DNA of 64,000 nt from Suilimivivens sp045586385 (GCA_045586385.1 JAZNAE010000033.1:46428-110427); one strand, 5' to 3'; shown: positions 17,911-26,405, counted from the first letter of the stretch. Notes: generated from the letters alone by a model not told the origin. Numbers and translations are program-made.

Positions 17911-18765
17911 ATGGCCGGATTATTATCTGGATTAGATAAACTGGGATTGGGGAATTTAGAAGGCCTTGATTTATTTGAAGAGGCTGCGGAAGCAGACAAG
18001 GCTAAGGAGAAAGAACAAAAGCCGGAAATTACGGAAGAAGAGATTTTATTTGATAAGACATATGAGTGTCCTGTCTGTTTTGAAAGCATAAAAGAGAGAA
18101 CCGTAAAGACAGGAAGAGTGAAGCTTCACCGTACCGATATGGATTTAAGACCGGTATATGAGCACATTGAACCGCTTAAATACGACGTTGTAACATGTCC
18201 ACACTGTGGATATGCAGCCTTGACCAGATATTTTACAGCCCTTACATCAGGGCAAATTAAGGCTGTAAAGGAAAGCATTTCCAAAACCTTCCAAGGAGGA
18301 GAGGAGAAAAAGGAAACATATACTTACGAGGAAGCGGTTAACCGATATAAACTATGCCTTGTGAATGCGATTGTAAAGCATGCAAAAGCCAGTGAAAAGG
18401 CGTATATCTGTCTGAAAGCCGGATGGCTTGTCAGAAGTATGGCAGAAAGTATGGATGAAAGAGAACCGGGTTATGCAGCCAAACAAAAAGAGGCAAAGGA
18501 ACAGGAAAGAGAATTCCTGAAAAACGCGTTAGAGGGCTTCATTTCAGCAAGACAGTCAGAGAATTATCCCATGTGTGGTATGGATGAACTGACAGTGGAA
18601 TATTTGATAGCTGTTCTGGCTATGGAATTTGAGAAGTATGATATTGCAGGAAGACTGATTACCAATATTATTGTATCTCCTTCCGCAAACAACCGGATTA
18701 AAGATAAGGCAAGAGACGTAAAAGAAGTATTGGTTGAAAAAATGAGGGCGAGAAACGCAAAATAG
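17911..18765 (+). CDS. DUF2225 family protein
   Basis: This Firmicutes-specific DUF2225 protein carries two Cys-pair motifs (YECPVCFESI near residue 55 and VTCPHCGYAA near 95) that probably bind one zinc ion, followed by a helical TPR-like region (AKASEKAYICLKAGWLVR, RDVKEVLVEKMRARNAK). Function is unknown. An AGGAGGAGG-like site precedes the ATG. The MocR gene starts two bases after its stop, so they are one operon. Confidence 0.88.
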   Translation: MAGLLSGLDKLGLGNLEGLDLFEEAAEADKAKEKEQKPEITEEEILFDKTYECPVCFESIKERTVKTGRVKLHRTDMDLRPVYEHIEPLKYDVVTCPHCGYAALTRYFTALTSGQIKAVKESISKTFQGGEEKKETYTYEEAVNRYKLCLVNAIVKHAKASEKAYICLKAGWLVRSMAESMDEREPGYAAKQKEAKEQEREFLKNALEGFISARQSENYPMCGMDELTVEYLIAVLAMEFEKYDIAGRLITNIIVSPSANNRIKDKARDVKEVLVEKMRARNAK

Positions 18766-18767
18766 TT

Positions 18768-20207
18768 ATGGTAGAGTTGGCAATAGAGTTAAAGGCCGAT
18801 GCCGGTATCTGTTTATACCGGCAAATATATGAGTATATAAAAAATGAGATTAAGGAAGGGAAGCTTCAAAGAAATGAGAAGCTTCCCTCAACACGTTCAT
18901 TGGCAGAATATTTACAGGTTGCCAGAAGTACGGTAGATACGGCATATGCCCAATTACTTGCAGAAGGGTATATAGAAGCAAGACCGTATAAAGGGTATTA
19001 TATATGTGACATAGAAGGGTTACTGGATATGTCTTTGGTAGGCGAAAAGAGTGCTATAAAAAATAGTGTGGATTCCCAAATGGATGCAGATGGAGTACAA
19101 GAACATTATCAGTACGATTTTTCACCTCATGCCATCAGTATGAAGGACTTTCCGTTTGCTACGTGGAAGAAGATAACGAAAGAAATTCTTGTTGATGCGA
19201 ACAGCGAGATGTTTGCCTTGGGAAATTCCCAGGGGGATATCAGGCTACGGGAAACGATATGCAAATATTTGCATTCGGCGCGCGGAGTGAATTGCGAACC
19301 GTCGCAAATGATTATCGGTGCAGGAACAGATTATCTTTTAATGCTTTTGGAAAAAGTACTGGGGAGGGATGTATCCATTGCGATGGAAAATCCTACATAT
19401 AAAAGAGCATATCAGGTATTTCAGTCTTTTGCATATGACATAAAATTACTGCCTATGGACGAGAGCGGTATGGATATGCAGGCTTTGTATGAATCGGATG
19501 CAAAGGTGGCATATGTAATGCCGTCGCATCAATATCCTACCGGTATTGTAATGCCTATCGGCAGACGGATGGAACTATTAAAGTGGGCAGAGCAGAAGCA
19601 AGACCGCTATCTGATAGAAGATGATTATGACAGTGAATTCCGGTATAAAGGCAAGCCAATCCCGGCACTGCAGGCATCGGACCGCCAGGGAAAAGTAATA
19701 TATATGGGTACTTTTTCAAAATCAATTGCACCGGCTATCCGGGTAGGGTACATGGTGCTTCCAAAGAAGCTTATGGATAGGTATAAAGAAAATTGTGGGT
19801 GCTATGCTTCTACTGTATCCAGAATTGACCAGCGGATTTTAGATGAATTCATCCGGGACGGTTATTTTGAGCGGTATCTAAATAAAATGAGGAAAGTATA
19901 TAAGGATAAGCATGATTTCCTTTTGGAGCAGCTTGCGTGCTTTGAGGATAAGTTTGCCATATCAGGAGCCAATGCAGGACTGTATGTGCTGTTTACCAGT
20001 AAAAGTAAGGTTACGGCAGAGGAACTGATTAGGGCAGCAAAGGAAGCAAAAATCAAGATATACCGGGTTGATACGGTGTTCTCTGACTTTGACGAATATG
20101 ATGAGAAATACAGATATACGATTTTACTGGGATATGGTGCTCCTTCAAAGGAGAAAATCAGAGATGGAGTGGAGTCACTCCGGAAAGCATGGGATAGGTA
20201 TCTATAA
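18768..20207 (+). CDS. MocR/PdxR-type regulator: GntR HTH fused to aminotransferase domain
   Basis: The N-terminal ~75 residues are a GntR winged helix (LYRQIYEYIKNEIKEGKLQ ... LPSTRSLAEYLQVARSTVDTAYAQLLAEGYI). Residues ~115-479 form a class I aminotransferase fold, with the PLP lysine in GTFSKSIAPAIRVGYM, DDYDSEFRYKG, and VMPSHQYPTGIVMP for cofactor contacts. Such proteins use PLP or an external aldimine as effector and control vitamin B6, GABA or other amine metabolism. No pdxST or gab genes are adjacent, so the target is unknown. Confidence 0.92.
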   Translation: MVELAIELKADAGICLYRQIYEYIKNEIKEGKLQRNEKLPSTRSLAEYLQVARSTVDTAYAQLLAEGYIEARPYKGYYICDIEGLLDMSLVGEKSAIKNSVDSQMDADGVQEHYQYDFSPHAISMKDFPFATWKKITKEILVDANSEMFALGNSQGDIRLRETICKYLHSARGVNCEPSQMIIGAGTDYLLMLLEKVLGRDVSIAMENPTYKRAYQVFQSFAYDIKLLPMDESGMDMQALYESDAKVAYVMPSHQYPTGIVMPIGRRMELLKWAEQKQDRYLIEDDYDSEFRYKGKPIPALQASDRQGKVIYMGTFSKSIAPAIRVGYMVLPKKLMDRYKENCGCYASTVSRIDQRILDEFIRDGYFERYLNKMRKVYKDKHDFLLEQLACFEDKFAISGANAGLYVLFTSKSKVTAEELIRAAKEAKIKIYRVDTVFSDFDEYDEKYRYTILLGYGAPSKEKIRDGVESLRKAWDRYL

Positions 20208-20211
20208 CAAA

Positions 20212-20236
20212 AAAGTCCGCATTATGCGGACTTTTT
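20212..20236. terminator. Bidirectional terminator between convergent genes
   Basis: AAAGTCCGCA and TGCGGACTTTTT form an almost perfect hairpin with a 3-base loop and A/T tracts on both sides, serving the MocR gene and the convergent minus-strand gene. Confidence 0.92.
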
Positions 20237-20254
20237 GCATTATAAAAATGATAG

Positions 20255-20752
20255 TTAGATTTCTTCGTCATCAAAAAATTCTTCCACGGTATCTTCAGAG
20301 GGGATATCCTCTGCGGAAGGTGTTTCCTCTGCAACTGTTTCAGAAACCTCTTCGGCAGCAGGTGCAACATCCTTGGCGGGTACGTCAACCACTTCTTTGG
20401 CTGTAGAAGTGATATCTGTAAAGGAAGTATGATAGCCTTGGGAATCAGCTACAGATTTAACGGTTTCCTTTACCTGCTGGACAGAATCTGAAATTACTTC
20501 TTTGGCCTTCTGGAAAGCCTCTGTGGCAAATGCTTCTGCCTTATCCAGATTAAGAGGAACATAGGCACGTTCCTTAGCAGGTGTTATGTCATCATCGAGA
20601 TCCTCGCTGAAGTCGTCAAAATCATCATCATAATCATCGTTAGCAGGATTACCGGCAAGTTTATCCTTTTTCTGAAGATAAGTATAAGTACCATATGCAG
20701 CCAAGCCGGTTACAGCTGTAAGCAGTAATAATTTTCCAAATTTTTTAGACAT
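20255..20752 (-). CDS. Small acidic membrane-anchored protein, YtxH-like
   Basis: I do not recognise a family with certainty. The 165-residue protein starts MSKKFGKLLLLTAVTGLAAYGTYTYLQKKDK, a single N-terminal membrane segment, followed by a very acidic tail (DDYDDDFDDFSEDLDDD) and an amphipathic stretch (AFATEAFQKAKEVISDSVQQVKETVKSV) recalling YtxH/apolipoprotein-like stress proteins. ATG at 20752 is chosen because a GAAAGGAGC box lies just upstream on the minus strand; an earlier start at 20785 lacks one. A general stress or envelope role would be a guess. Confidence 0.72.
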   Translation of the reverse strand: MSKKFGKLLLLTAVTGLAAYGTYTYLQKKDKLAGNPANDDYDDDFDDFSEDLDDDITPAKERAYVPLNLDKAEAFATEAFQKAKEVISDSVQQVKETVKSVADSQGYHTSFTDITSTAKEVVDVPAKDVAPAAEEVSETVAEETPSAEDIPSEDTVEEFFDDEEI

Positions 20753-20867
20753 AAAAAATGCTCCTTTCAGGAATATTCTACACATTCTATCTTAATACTA
20801 TTTTGCAAGATTGAAAAGAGAATATGTGTAAAATTTTATGAAAAAAATATAAAAAAAATAATTAGCA

Positions 20868-20921
20868 TTGCAGACTTATTTTTTTTGTGTTATATTAAAT
20901 ATCGACTAAAAAAGTCAATAT
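20868..20921 (+). promoter_or_regulatory. Promoter with TetR-type operator
   Basis: TTGCAG (20868) and TATATT (20891) are 17 bases apart. Directly downstream, ATATCGACT-aaaaa-AGTCAATAT (20899-20921) is a near-perfect dyad with one mismatch over the expected transcription start, ideal for autorepression by the TetR protein that follows. Confidence 0.65.
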
Positions 20922-20947
20922 CGGAAGAAAAACAGGGGATATAGGTT

Positions 20948-21556
20948 ATGAATGAGAAATTTTTTGATTTAAAAAAGGAAAAACAAGACAGAATGATTAA
21001 CGCGGCATTAAAGGTATTTGCCATGAACGGGTATGAACATGCAAGTACAGACGAGATTGTAAAGGAAGCCGGAATCAGTAAAGGATTGCTTTTCCATTAT
21101 TTTATCAGCAAAATTGGGCTGTATGGATTTGTTTATGACTACAGTGTCAAATATATGATGCTCGAGTTGTCTACATCAGTCACCAAAACCGAGACGGATT
21201 ATTTTGAAATTATGAAGCAAATCTGGCAGGCACAGCTTGCTGTAGCAACAAACTATCCGTATATGATTTATTTTCTGAATGAAAGTAAGAAAGAACGCGT
21301 AAGTGAAGCTTTGCTTGCAACAGAGGAAAAGCGGGAGGTATTACCTCATCAGTATAATCAGTTTATGCACCGTGTGGATGTGACCAAGTTCCGTAAAGAA
21401 GTAGATACAGAACTGCTTTCAGGCATGGTAGAGATGACCTTAAACGGTCTTATGGCAGAGCGGTTCCGTGAAGGCGGATTTCAGCCGGAACTGTTTGGTG
21501 AAGAAGTGAAGAAAAATTTAGATATGCTGAAAAAAATAGCCTATACCGAAGAGTAG
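20948..21556 (+). CDS. TetR/AcrR family transcriptional regulator
   Basis: The N-terminal HTH is typical: RMINAALKVFAMNGYEHASTDEIVKEAGISKGLLFHYFISKIGLY (residues ~15-60). The C-terminal ~140 residues are the helical ligand and dimer domain. Length 202 aa is normal. The gene is followed after 21 bases by a DUF6062 gene, so the pair is probably co-regulated. The ligand is unknown. Confidence 0.93.
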   Translation: MNEKFFDLKKEKQDRMINAALKVFAMNGYEHASTDEIVKEAGISKGLLFHYFISKIGLYGFVYDYSVKYMMLELSTSVTKTETDYFEIMKQIWQAQLAVATNYPYMIYFLNESKKERVSEALLATEEKREVLPHQYNQFMHRVDVTKFRKEVDTELLSGMVEMTLNGLMAERFREGGFQPELFGEEVKKNLDMLKKIAYTEE

Positions 21557-21577
21557 AAAGACAGCGAGGATTGGACA

Positions 21578-22339
21578 ATGAAAGAAACCTTATATACCAT
21601 TCCGCTGAATGATGCGGTGAATGCAAATGATGAATGTCCCTTTTGCTACATAGAAAGAAGTGTGGAACAGGATTTGCTTGATTTTACATTGGGTAACAGC
21701 GCCTCCTACATGGAAAGTGATATCCGTGATGCTACAGATAAAGACGGATTTTGCAGGGAACATTTCAAAAAGATGTTTGATTATGGCAATACATTGGGAA
21801 ATGCATGGATATTGAAAACTCATTACATGAGAATGAGTAAGGCTATGGCGGAGCAGTTTAAAAACTATACGCCCGCTAAAACCACACTGAAAGACAAGTT
21901 TCGGAAAAATTCGTCCAGAATAAATCCAATCGGTATATGGGTGGAGGAAAAAGACAAGTCCTGTTATATATGTAAGCGTTTTGCAGACACCTATGACAGA
22001 TATATGGATACTTTTTTCTTTATGTATAAGAAAGATGCGGATTTCAGGGAAAGAATTAAAAACAGCAAGGGTTTTTGCCTGCATCATTTCGGTGATTTGT
22101 GCGAAGCGGCAGAGACCAAGTTAAGCGATAAAGAAAAGAAAGACTTTTATCCGGAAATGTTTGCACTGATGGAAAAGCATATGGCAAGATTGCAGGAGGA
22201 TGTTTCCTGGATGGTTGAAAAGTTTGATTACAGAAACAAAGATGCCGACTGGAAAAATTCAAGAGATGCCATCCAGAGAGGAATGCAGAAATTGAAAGGC
22301 GGGTATCCCGCAGATCCGGCTTATAAGATGAATAAATAA
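21578..22339 (+). CDS. DUF6062 family protein with Cys motifs
   Basis: The 253-residue protein carries CPFCYIERSVEQDL near the N-terminus, DGFCREHFKKM, a second CYICKRF and FCLHHFGDLC, giving paired Cys/His sites that look like zinc or metal-cofactor ligands. It resembles the DUF6062 family of Clostridia. No enzymatic function is established. Being co-transcribed with a TetR regulator suggests a response to a small molecule. Confidence 0.82.
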   Translation: MKETLYTIPLNDAVNANDECPFCYIERSVEQDLLDFTLGNSASYMESDIRDATDKDGFCREHFKKMFDYGNTLGNAWILKTHYMRMSKAMAEQFKNYTPAKTTLKDKFRKNSSRINPIGIWVEEKDKSCYICKRFADTYDRYMDTFFFMYKKDADFRERIKNSKGFCLHHFGDLCEAAETKLSDKEKKDFYPEMFALMEKHMARLQEDVSWMVEKFDYRNKDADWKNSRDAIQRGMQKLKGGYPADPAYKMNK

Positions 22340-22344
22340 AGCAG

Positions 22345-22371
22345 GGAGTGGTATAAAATCTATACCACTCC
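22345..22371. terminator. Bidirectional terminator overlapping the spoVAC stop
   Basis: GGAGTGGTATA-aaatc-TATACCACTCC is a perfect 11-bp stem. It lies after the DUF6062 gene and covers the stop codon of the convergent spoVAC gene. Confidence 0.9.
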
Positions 22372-22839
22372 TATTATTTTAAGAATATAGTAAATAAGAC
22401 CAAAACAAAAACTGCTGAACAGTCCATAAAGAATCACCGGTCCGGCGATAGTAAAAATCTTGCATCCCACACCAAAAACCTGGCCCTCTTTTTTGAACTC
22501 AATAGCAGGTGATGCTACGGAGTTGGCAAAGCCTGTAATAGGAACGAGGGCACCGGCACCGCCGAACTTTACAATAGAAGGGTATAAGTTAAATCCGGTT
22601 AAAAGAACACTTAGAAACACTAATACGAGAGAGCAAAAGCTACCGGCGGTTTCTTTGTCCATGCCCAGTGTATTCGATGCATAATTTAACAGGAATTGTC
22701 CCAGCAGGCAGATTAGACCGCCAACAAGAAATGCTTTTATCATCTGCAGGAAAAGATTATGGGTAGGAGTTACCTGTTTAATGTAGTTTTCATAGTTCTT
22801 TTCCAATGCTTTTTGGGAGGAAGTTTTATTTTCGCTCAT
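22360..22839 (-). CDS. spoVAC: Stage V sporulation protein AC
   Basis: SpoVAC is an inner-membrane component of the SpoVA channel that moves Ca-dipicolinic acid into the forespore and out at germination. The sequence has the family's hydrophobic architecture (about four to five helices) and the conserved block GFNLYPSIVKFGGAGALVPITGFANSVASPAIEFKKEGQVFGVGCKIF. ATG at 22839 is chosen; a TTG two codons upstream is also possible. In most spore formers spoVAC is directly followed by spoVAD and spoVAE on the same strand. Here spoVAD is about 2.7 kb away on the opposite strand. Confidence 0.93.
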   Translation of the reverse strand: MSENKTSSQKALEKNYENYIKQVTPTHNLFLQMIKAFLVGGLICLLGQFLLNYASNTLGMDKETAGSFCSLVLVFLSVLLTGFNLYPSIVKFGGAGALVPITGFANSVASPAIEFKKEGQVFGVGCKIFTIAGPVILYGLFSSFCFGLIYYILKIIGVV

Positions 22840-23043
22840 AATCAATGACTACCTTTCTTATTTACTTTCAGTTTATATTTGGATTAGAAAAAATCATTAT
22901 CAAATATTTTGCGTACCGTGCGTGGAATTTATACATGACAGTAACATTTTCTTAAGATTTTTTCAAAATATGTTTCTTGTAGATTAAAGTACTGAGTGAT
23001 AGAATAAAATAAAAGAGAAAAAGATGATGTGACAGGGGATAAA

Positions 23044-24378
23044 ATGGTTAACTTTGCCGGACTTGAATTCATATTTGGCTTTTTGCCAATTTTTTTAGTG
23101 ATATATTATATTACACCGAAAAAATACAGGGATACCATATTGTTAGTAGGTAGCCTGTTTTTTTATGCAGTGGGAGAGCCTGTTTTCTTTCTGCTGTTTA
23201 TTTTACTTACAGGAATAAACTATTTCCTTGCCGGAAAAGTGGCGGGGAATAAACGGGGAATGCTGGCAGCAGTCATATTGGATGTGGCAGTTCTTGCAGT
23301 CTTCAAGGGATTAAACTTTTATACGGAAAGCATTCTTTTGCCGATGGGAATCAGCTTCTATTTATTTAAGATGATTTCCTGGCAGGCAGATGTTTATGCT
23401 GGCAGGATAAAAGAGAAAAAGCACTTTCAAACGGTGATGCTCTACTTTTCACTGTTTCCCCAGGTAATATCAGGACCTATCATGCGTTATGAGGAAGGAA
23501 ACTTTACGAAGAGAAGAAGGTATACCCTGTGGCAATTTGAAGAGGGTCTTGAATATTTTGTGATGGGACTTGGTATGAAGGTACTTTTGGCAGATCGGCT
23601 TTCGATTCTGTGGAGGGATTTACAGATGATAGGCTTTGAAAGTATCTCTACACCTCTTGCATGGTTTGGAATGATTGGCTATTCCCTGCAGCTATACTTT
23701 GATTTTTGGGGATATTCACTTATGGCATCCGGCATTATGGTAATGCTTGGGTTTGACTTTATTGAAAATTTCCACCACCCCTATGCTGCACGAAGCATCA
23801 GTGAATTTTACAGAAAATGGCATATGACATTGGGACGTTTCTTTAAGGATTACGTTTACATTCCCATGGGAGGCAGCAGATGCTCAAAAGGGAAAGTGGT
23901 TTTTAATCTGGCGCTTGTGTGGCTGCTTACCGGTATCTGGCATGGAAACGGTCTTAATTTTGTGATATGGGGAATCGTACTGGGCACGTTAATTATTGCA
24001 GAAAAACTGCTTTATGGGGAGGCATTATCTAAGATGCCGGTATTAGGAAATTTATATGTCCTACTTTTTATTCCCTTATCATGGGTTATTTTTGCGATTA
24101 CAGATTTAAGACAGCTTATGGTTTATTTCGGAAGGCTGTTTCCTTTTCTTGGCATGGAGGGAATTGCAGTTAACACACAGGATATCGTAAAATATTCACA
24201 AACCTACGGACTGCTTTTTGCGATAGGAATCCTTTTATGCATACCGACAGTCTTTGAATTGATTAAGAAACATAGAAGAAACCCGGTTATTGCACTTTTA
24301 CTGGCCGCTGTGTTTTGGTATAGTGTGCATTTTCTTATAAGTAACCAAAGCAATCCTTTTATGTATTTTAGTTTTTAA
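23044..24378 (+). CDS. MBOAT-family O-acyltransferase (AlgI-like)
   Basis: A membrane-bound O-acyltransferase with about ten hydrophobic segments. It starts MVNFAGLEFIFGFLPIFLVIYYITPKKYRD and carries the AlgI/DltB core: SLFPQVISGPIMRYEE, FDFWGYSLMASGIMVMLGFDFIENFHHPY, FYRKWHMTLGRFFKDYVYIPMGGSR, and the catalytic His in LTGIWHGNGLNFVIWG. It should carry acyl (often acetyl) groups across the membrane to a cell-surface glycan. The SGNH-hydrolase gene 10 bases downstream is the usual partner that completes transfer. ATG 23044 follows a CAGGGGA site; a GTG at 23029 is less likely. The acceptor polymer is unknown. The gap 22846-23043 shows only AT-rich promoter-like DNA. Confidence 0.93.
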   Translation: MVNFAGLEFIFGFLPIFLVIYYITPKKYRDTILLVGSLFFYAVGEPVFFLLFILLTGINYFLAGKVAGNKRGMLAAVILDVAVLAVFKGLNFYTESILLPMGISFYLFKMISWQADVYAGRIKEKKHFQTVMLYFSLFPQVISGPIMRYEEGNFTKRRRYTLWQFEEGLEYFVMGLGMKVLLADRLSILWRDLQMIGFESISTPLAWFGMIGYSLQLYFDFWGYSLMASGIMVMLGFDFIENFHHPYAARSISEFYRKWHMTLGRFFKDYVYIPMGGSRCSKGKVVFNLALVWLLTGIWHGNGLNFVIWGIVLGTLIIAEKLLYGEALSKMPVLGNLYVLLFIPLSWVIFAITDLRQLMVYFGRLFPFLGMEGIAVNTQDIVKYSQTYGLLFAIGILLCIPTVFELIKKHRRNPVIALLLAAVFWYSVHFLISNQSNPFMYFSF

Positions 24379-24388
24379 CGGAGCGTAT

Positions 24389-25441
24389 ATGAAACTGATA
24401 AAAGAAAGTCCTTTATTTTTCATATTAATATGTACAAGTATCATTTATGCGGCGCTTTATATGGGACAATATACAGGGCAAAAAGAAGAAAACACGATAG
24501 ACAATCAGACCGGATATGAGACAGAAAACAGCAATAGCACCTCGCCGGAGCATACTGAAGATGAGCAGGAAACAGAAAAAGCAGAAACCGTAAGTGGAAA
24601 TAGCATAAATGAAACCGTAAGTGGTAATATGTCCATGCAGGAGACCGTAAGCGGAAATATGCCTGAGCCGCAGACTGTAAGCGGAAATAATCTGCAGGAA
24701 GAAATCGTGAGCGGAAACAATCAGGGCGACGTGACTATCGAAACAATAGAGCCGGAGTTTGAAGAAATACTGCCCATCCGTGAAACAACGCAGGAAGAGT
24801 ATTTGAATCATATTTCAGCAGACATATATGGTGATGAAGGAAGAAAAAGGGCTTTAGAATATGAGTTTACGGAAGTGGACGAAACATGGTTTGACGATGC
24901 CTTATTTATTGGTGATTCCAGGACCGTGGGATTACATGATTACACCACGCTATCGGAGCATGCTGATTTTCTGTGTGAGACCTCACTGACAATCCATAAA
25001 GTGCTAGAGCACAACTTTAAAGGATACGGAACCATAGAAGATGTTCTGGCAGCAAAGGAATACGGAAAGATTTATATTTCAGTAGGAATTAACGAACTGG
25101 GAACGGGAACCACAGAGACCTTCATGGAAGCATATACCCAGGTAATCCACACCTTGCAGGAGCTTGAGCCGGATGCCAGGATAGTGATTCAGGGAAGCAT
25201 GTTTGTTTCAGAAAAGAAAAGTAACGAAGATAAGATTTTTAATAATAGCAATATAGTGGCAAGGAACAATGCAATTGCCACATTGGCAGATAATCAGCAG
25301 ATTTTCTATATCGATGTAAATGAAGCAGTTTGCGATGAAAGCGGTCATTTGGCAGAAGAGTATACCTATGACCAGATACATTTGCTGGGAAGATACAACG
25401 ATTTGTGGAAAGAATACCTGCTTCAACATGGTATCAAATAA
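24389..25441 (+). CDS. SGNH/GDSL-type hydrolase with a VSGN-repeat linker
   Basis: An N-terminal membrane anchor (~8-27: SPLFFILICTSIIYAALYMG) is followed by a low-complexity linker (~30-130) with five copies of a [TI]VSGN unit spaced 9-10 residues apart, and then an SGNH domain (~165-350). The catalytic Ser lies in ALFIGDSRTVGLHDY, an Asn in SVGINELGTG, and the Asp/His pair in YDQIHLLGRYN. It likely works outside the cell with the preceding MBOAT protein in O-acylation of a surface glycan, as in AlgI/AlgX- or PatA/PatB-type pairs. Why the linker repeats VSGN is unknown. Confidence 0.88.
   Translation: MKLIKESPLFFILICTSIIYAALYMGQYTGQKEENTIDNQTGYETENSNSTSPEHTEDEQETEKAETVSGNSINETVSGNMSMQETVSGNMPEPQTVSGNNLQEEIVSGNNQGDVTIETIEPEFEEILPIRETTQEEYLNHISADIYGDEGRKRALEYEFTEVDETWFDDALFIGDSRTVGLHDYTTLSEHADFLCETSLTIHKVLEHNFKGYGTIEDVLAAKEYGKIYISVGINELGTGTTETFMEAYTQVIHTLQELEPDARIVIQGSMFVSEKKSNEDKIFNNSNIVARNNAIATLADNQQIFYIDVNEAVCDESGHLAEEYTYDQIHLLGRYNDLWKEYLLQHGIK
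24587..24720 (+). repeat. Coding repeat: five VSGN units
   Basis: Five units encoding [TI]VSGN are spread over ~130 bases of the SGNH-hydrolase gene. Codons vary between copies (gtaagtgga, gtaagtggt, gtaagcgga, gtgagcgga), so the repeat is kept at protein level rather than being recent slippage. Confidence 0.8.
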
Positions 25442-25447
25442 ATGTAT

Positions 25448-25506
25448 AAAAACCTTTGGATGAGAAAGACTAGGAAAAAAAGTATTATTCATCCGGAGGT
25501 TTTTTT
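25448..25506 (+). terminator. Terminator hairpin whose 3' arm contains the spoVAD ribosome site
   Basis: AAAAACCT-tt-GGATGA pairs with TCATCC-gg-AGGTTTTTTT. The 3' arm and U-tract include GGAGGT, the only ribosome site for spoVAD, whose ATG begins at 25507. The hairpin ends the MBOAT-SGNH transcript and would also hide the spoVAD site on read-through RNA, so spoVAD needs a promoter inside the hairpin loop or an unfolded leader. Confidence 0.75.
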
Positions 25507-26229
25507 ATGTCTGATAACAGCGGAGCAATTTTTGAACAGGGAAAACAGAGCATTAAGATTCCCATACCGATTTATATACGTGCCAGTGCATCAATCGTAG
25601 GAACGAAAGAGGGAGCAGGCCCCTTTGGGGATTTATATGACATTGTGGGAATAGACGATAAATTTGGCTGTGATACATGGGAAGAAGCAGAAAGCACATT
25701 GCAAAAAGAAGCATTGCAGACAGCCATCGGAAAAGCAGGACTTAAAAATGATGACATCCGTTTTCTGTTTGCAGGAGATTTACTGGGACAGTCAATTGCC
25801 AGTAGTTTTGGACTGGGAGGGTTTCATATCCCTCTAATGGGAATGTATGGAGCGTGTTCGACATGTGGATTATCCCTTTCGGCTGCGACAGTTATGATAG
25901 CAGGCGGTATGGCGAAATATGCTGCCTGTGTAACATCCAGTCATTTTGCCAGTGCAGAAAAGGAATTCCGATATCCCCTCGCATACGGAAACCAGCGTCC
26001 CTTATCCTCTACCTGGACTGTCACCGGAAGCGGGGCTTTTGTGGTAAGTAGTGAGAAAAGCGATAAGGACAGAGCCATGATAACCGGTCTTACCATCGGG
26101 AAGATTGTGGACTACGGAATCAAAGATTCCATGAACATGGGAGCTTGCATGGCGCCGGCGGCATGTAGAATAGAACCATATCAAGGAAATGGCGTAATTG
26201 CTAGGCTGACGGTTCTACACAAAACCTAA
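25507..26229 (+). pseudogene. spoVAD: Stage V sporulation protein AD, interrupted by the ICE
   Basis: SpoVAD is a soluble thiolase-fold protein that binds dipicolinic acid and is needed for its uptake into spores. The visible part matches the family well: AGPFGDLYDIVGIDDKFGCDTWEEAE, IRFLFAGDLLGQSIASSFGL, GMYGACSTCGLSLSAA, SSHFASAEKEFRYPL, TVTGSGAFVV and KIVDYGIKDSMNMGACMAPAA. Family members are ~335-340 aa and continue with ADTI... after MAPAA. Here the frame leaves homology right after MAPAA (about 26163) and reads 22 foreign codons (starting CRIEPYQGNG) to a stop. The missing ~115 residues include the conserved C-terminal half-domain, so the product should be inactive while the element is integrated. 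The remainder should lie beyond the right end of the ICE, outside this window. Confidence 0.88.
26164..26219. other. ICE left end (attL) with nested inverted repeats
   Basis: The first bases of the element carry TGTAGAA (26164) and TAGAACC (26171), both complementary to parts of GGTTCTACA (26211-26219), forming nested inverted repeats. The chromosomal flank ATGGCGCCGGCGGCAT is itself an imperfect palindrome (two mismatches). This looks like a recombinase binding region, but the core cannot be fixed without the right end. Confidence 0.6.
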
Positions 26230-26262
26230 AAATTGCATACATAGCAGTTTGCTAATGATAGC

Positions 26263-26303
26263 AAAGGACATTTCTTGAAAAAAACAGGGAATGTCCTTTT
26301 TTC
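26263..26303 (+). terminator. Terminator at the ICE left end
   Basis: AAAGGACATT and AATGTCCTTTTTT form a stem with a T tract. It would stop transcription coming from the truncated spoVAD from entering the ICE. Confidence 0.8.
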
Positions 26304-26336
26304 ACCTTGAAATATCAAAAAAGGAGGTCATGGAAT

Positions 26337-26405
26337 ATGACAAATACAGCGTTAGGTGCAGGAGCGAGAAAGCTCAACATATTATCTGAACAGCGATGCA
26401 CATGA
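26337..26405 (+). CDS. Possible 22-residue leader peptide
   Basis: An AAAAGGAGG box stands upstream of ATG with 22 codons (MTNTALGAGARKLNILSEQR then two more residues). The ribosome site is strong, but nothing else supports a protein. It could be a leader peptide for the DUF3970-parA genes. Confidence 0.35.
   Translation: MTNTALGAGARKLNILSEQRCT

Noticed and set aside
24587..24720. CRISPR or minisatellite in the SGNH gene
   Set aside because: The repeat is at amino-acid level (VSGN) with differing codons and is in frame.
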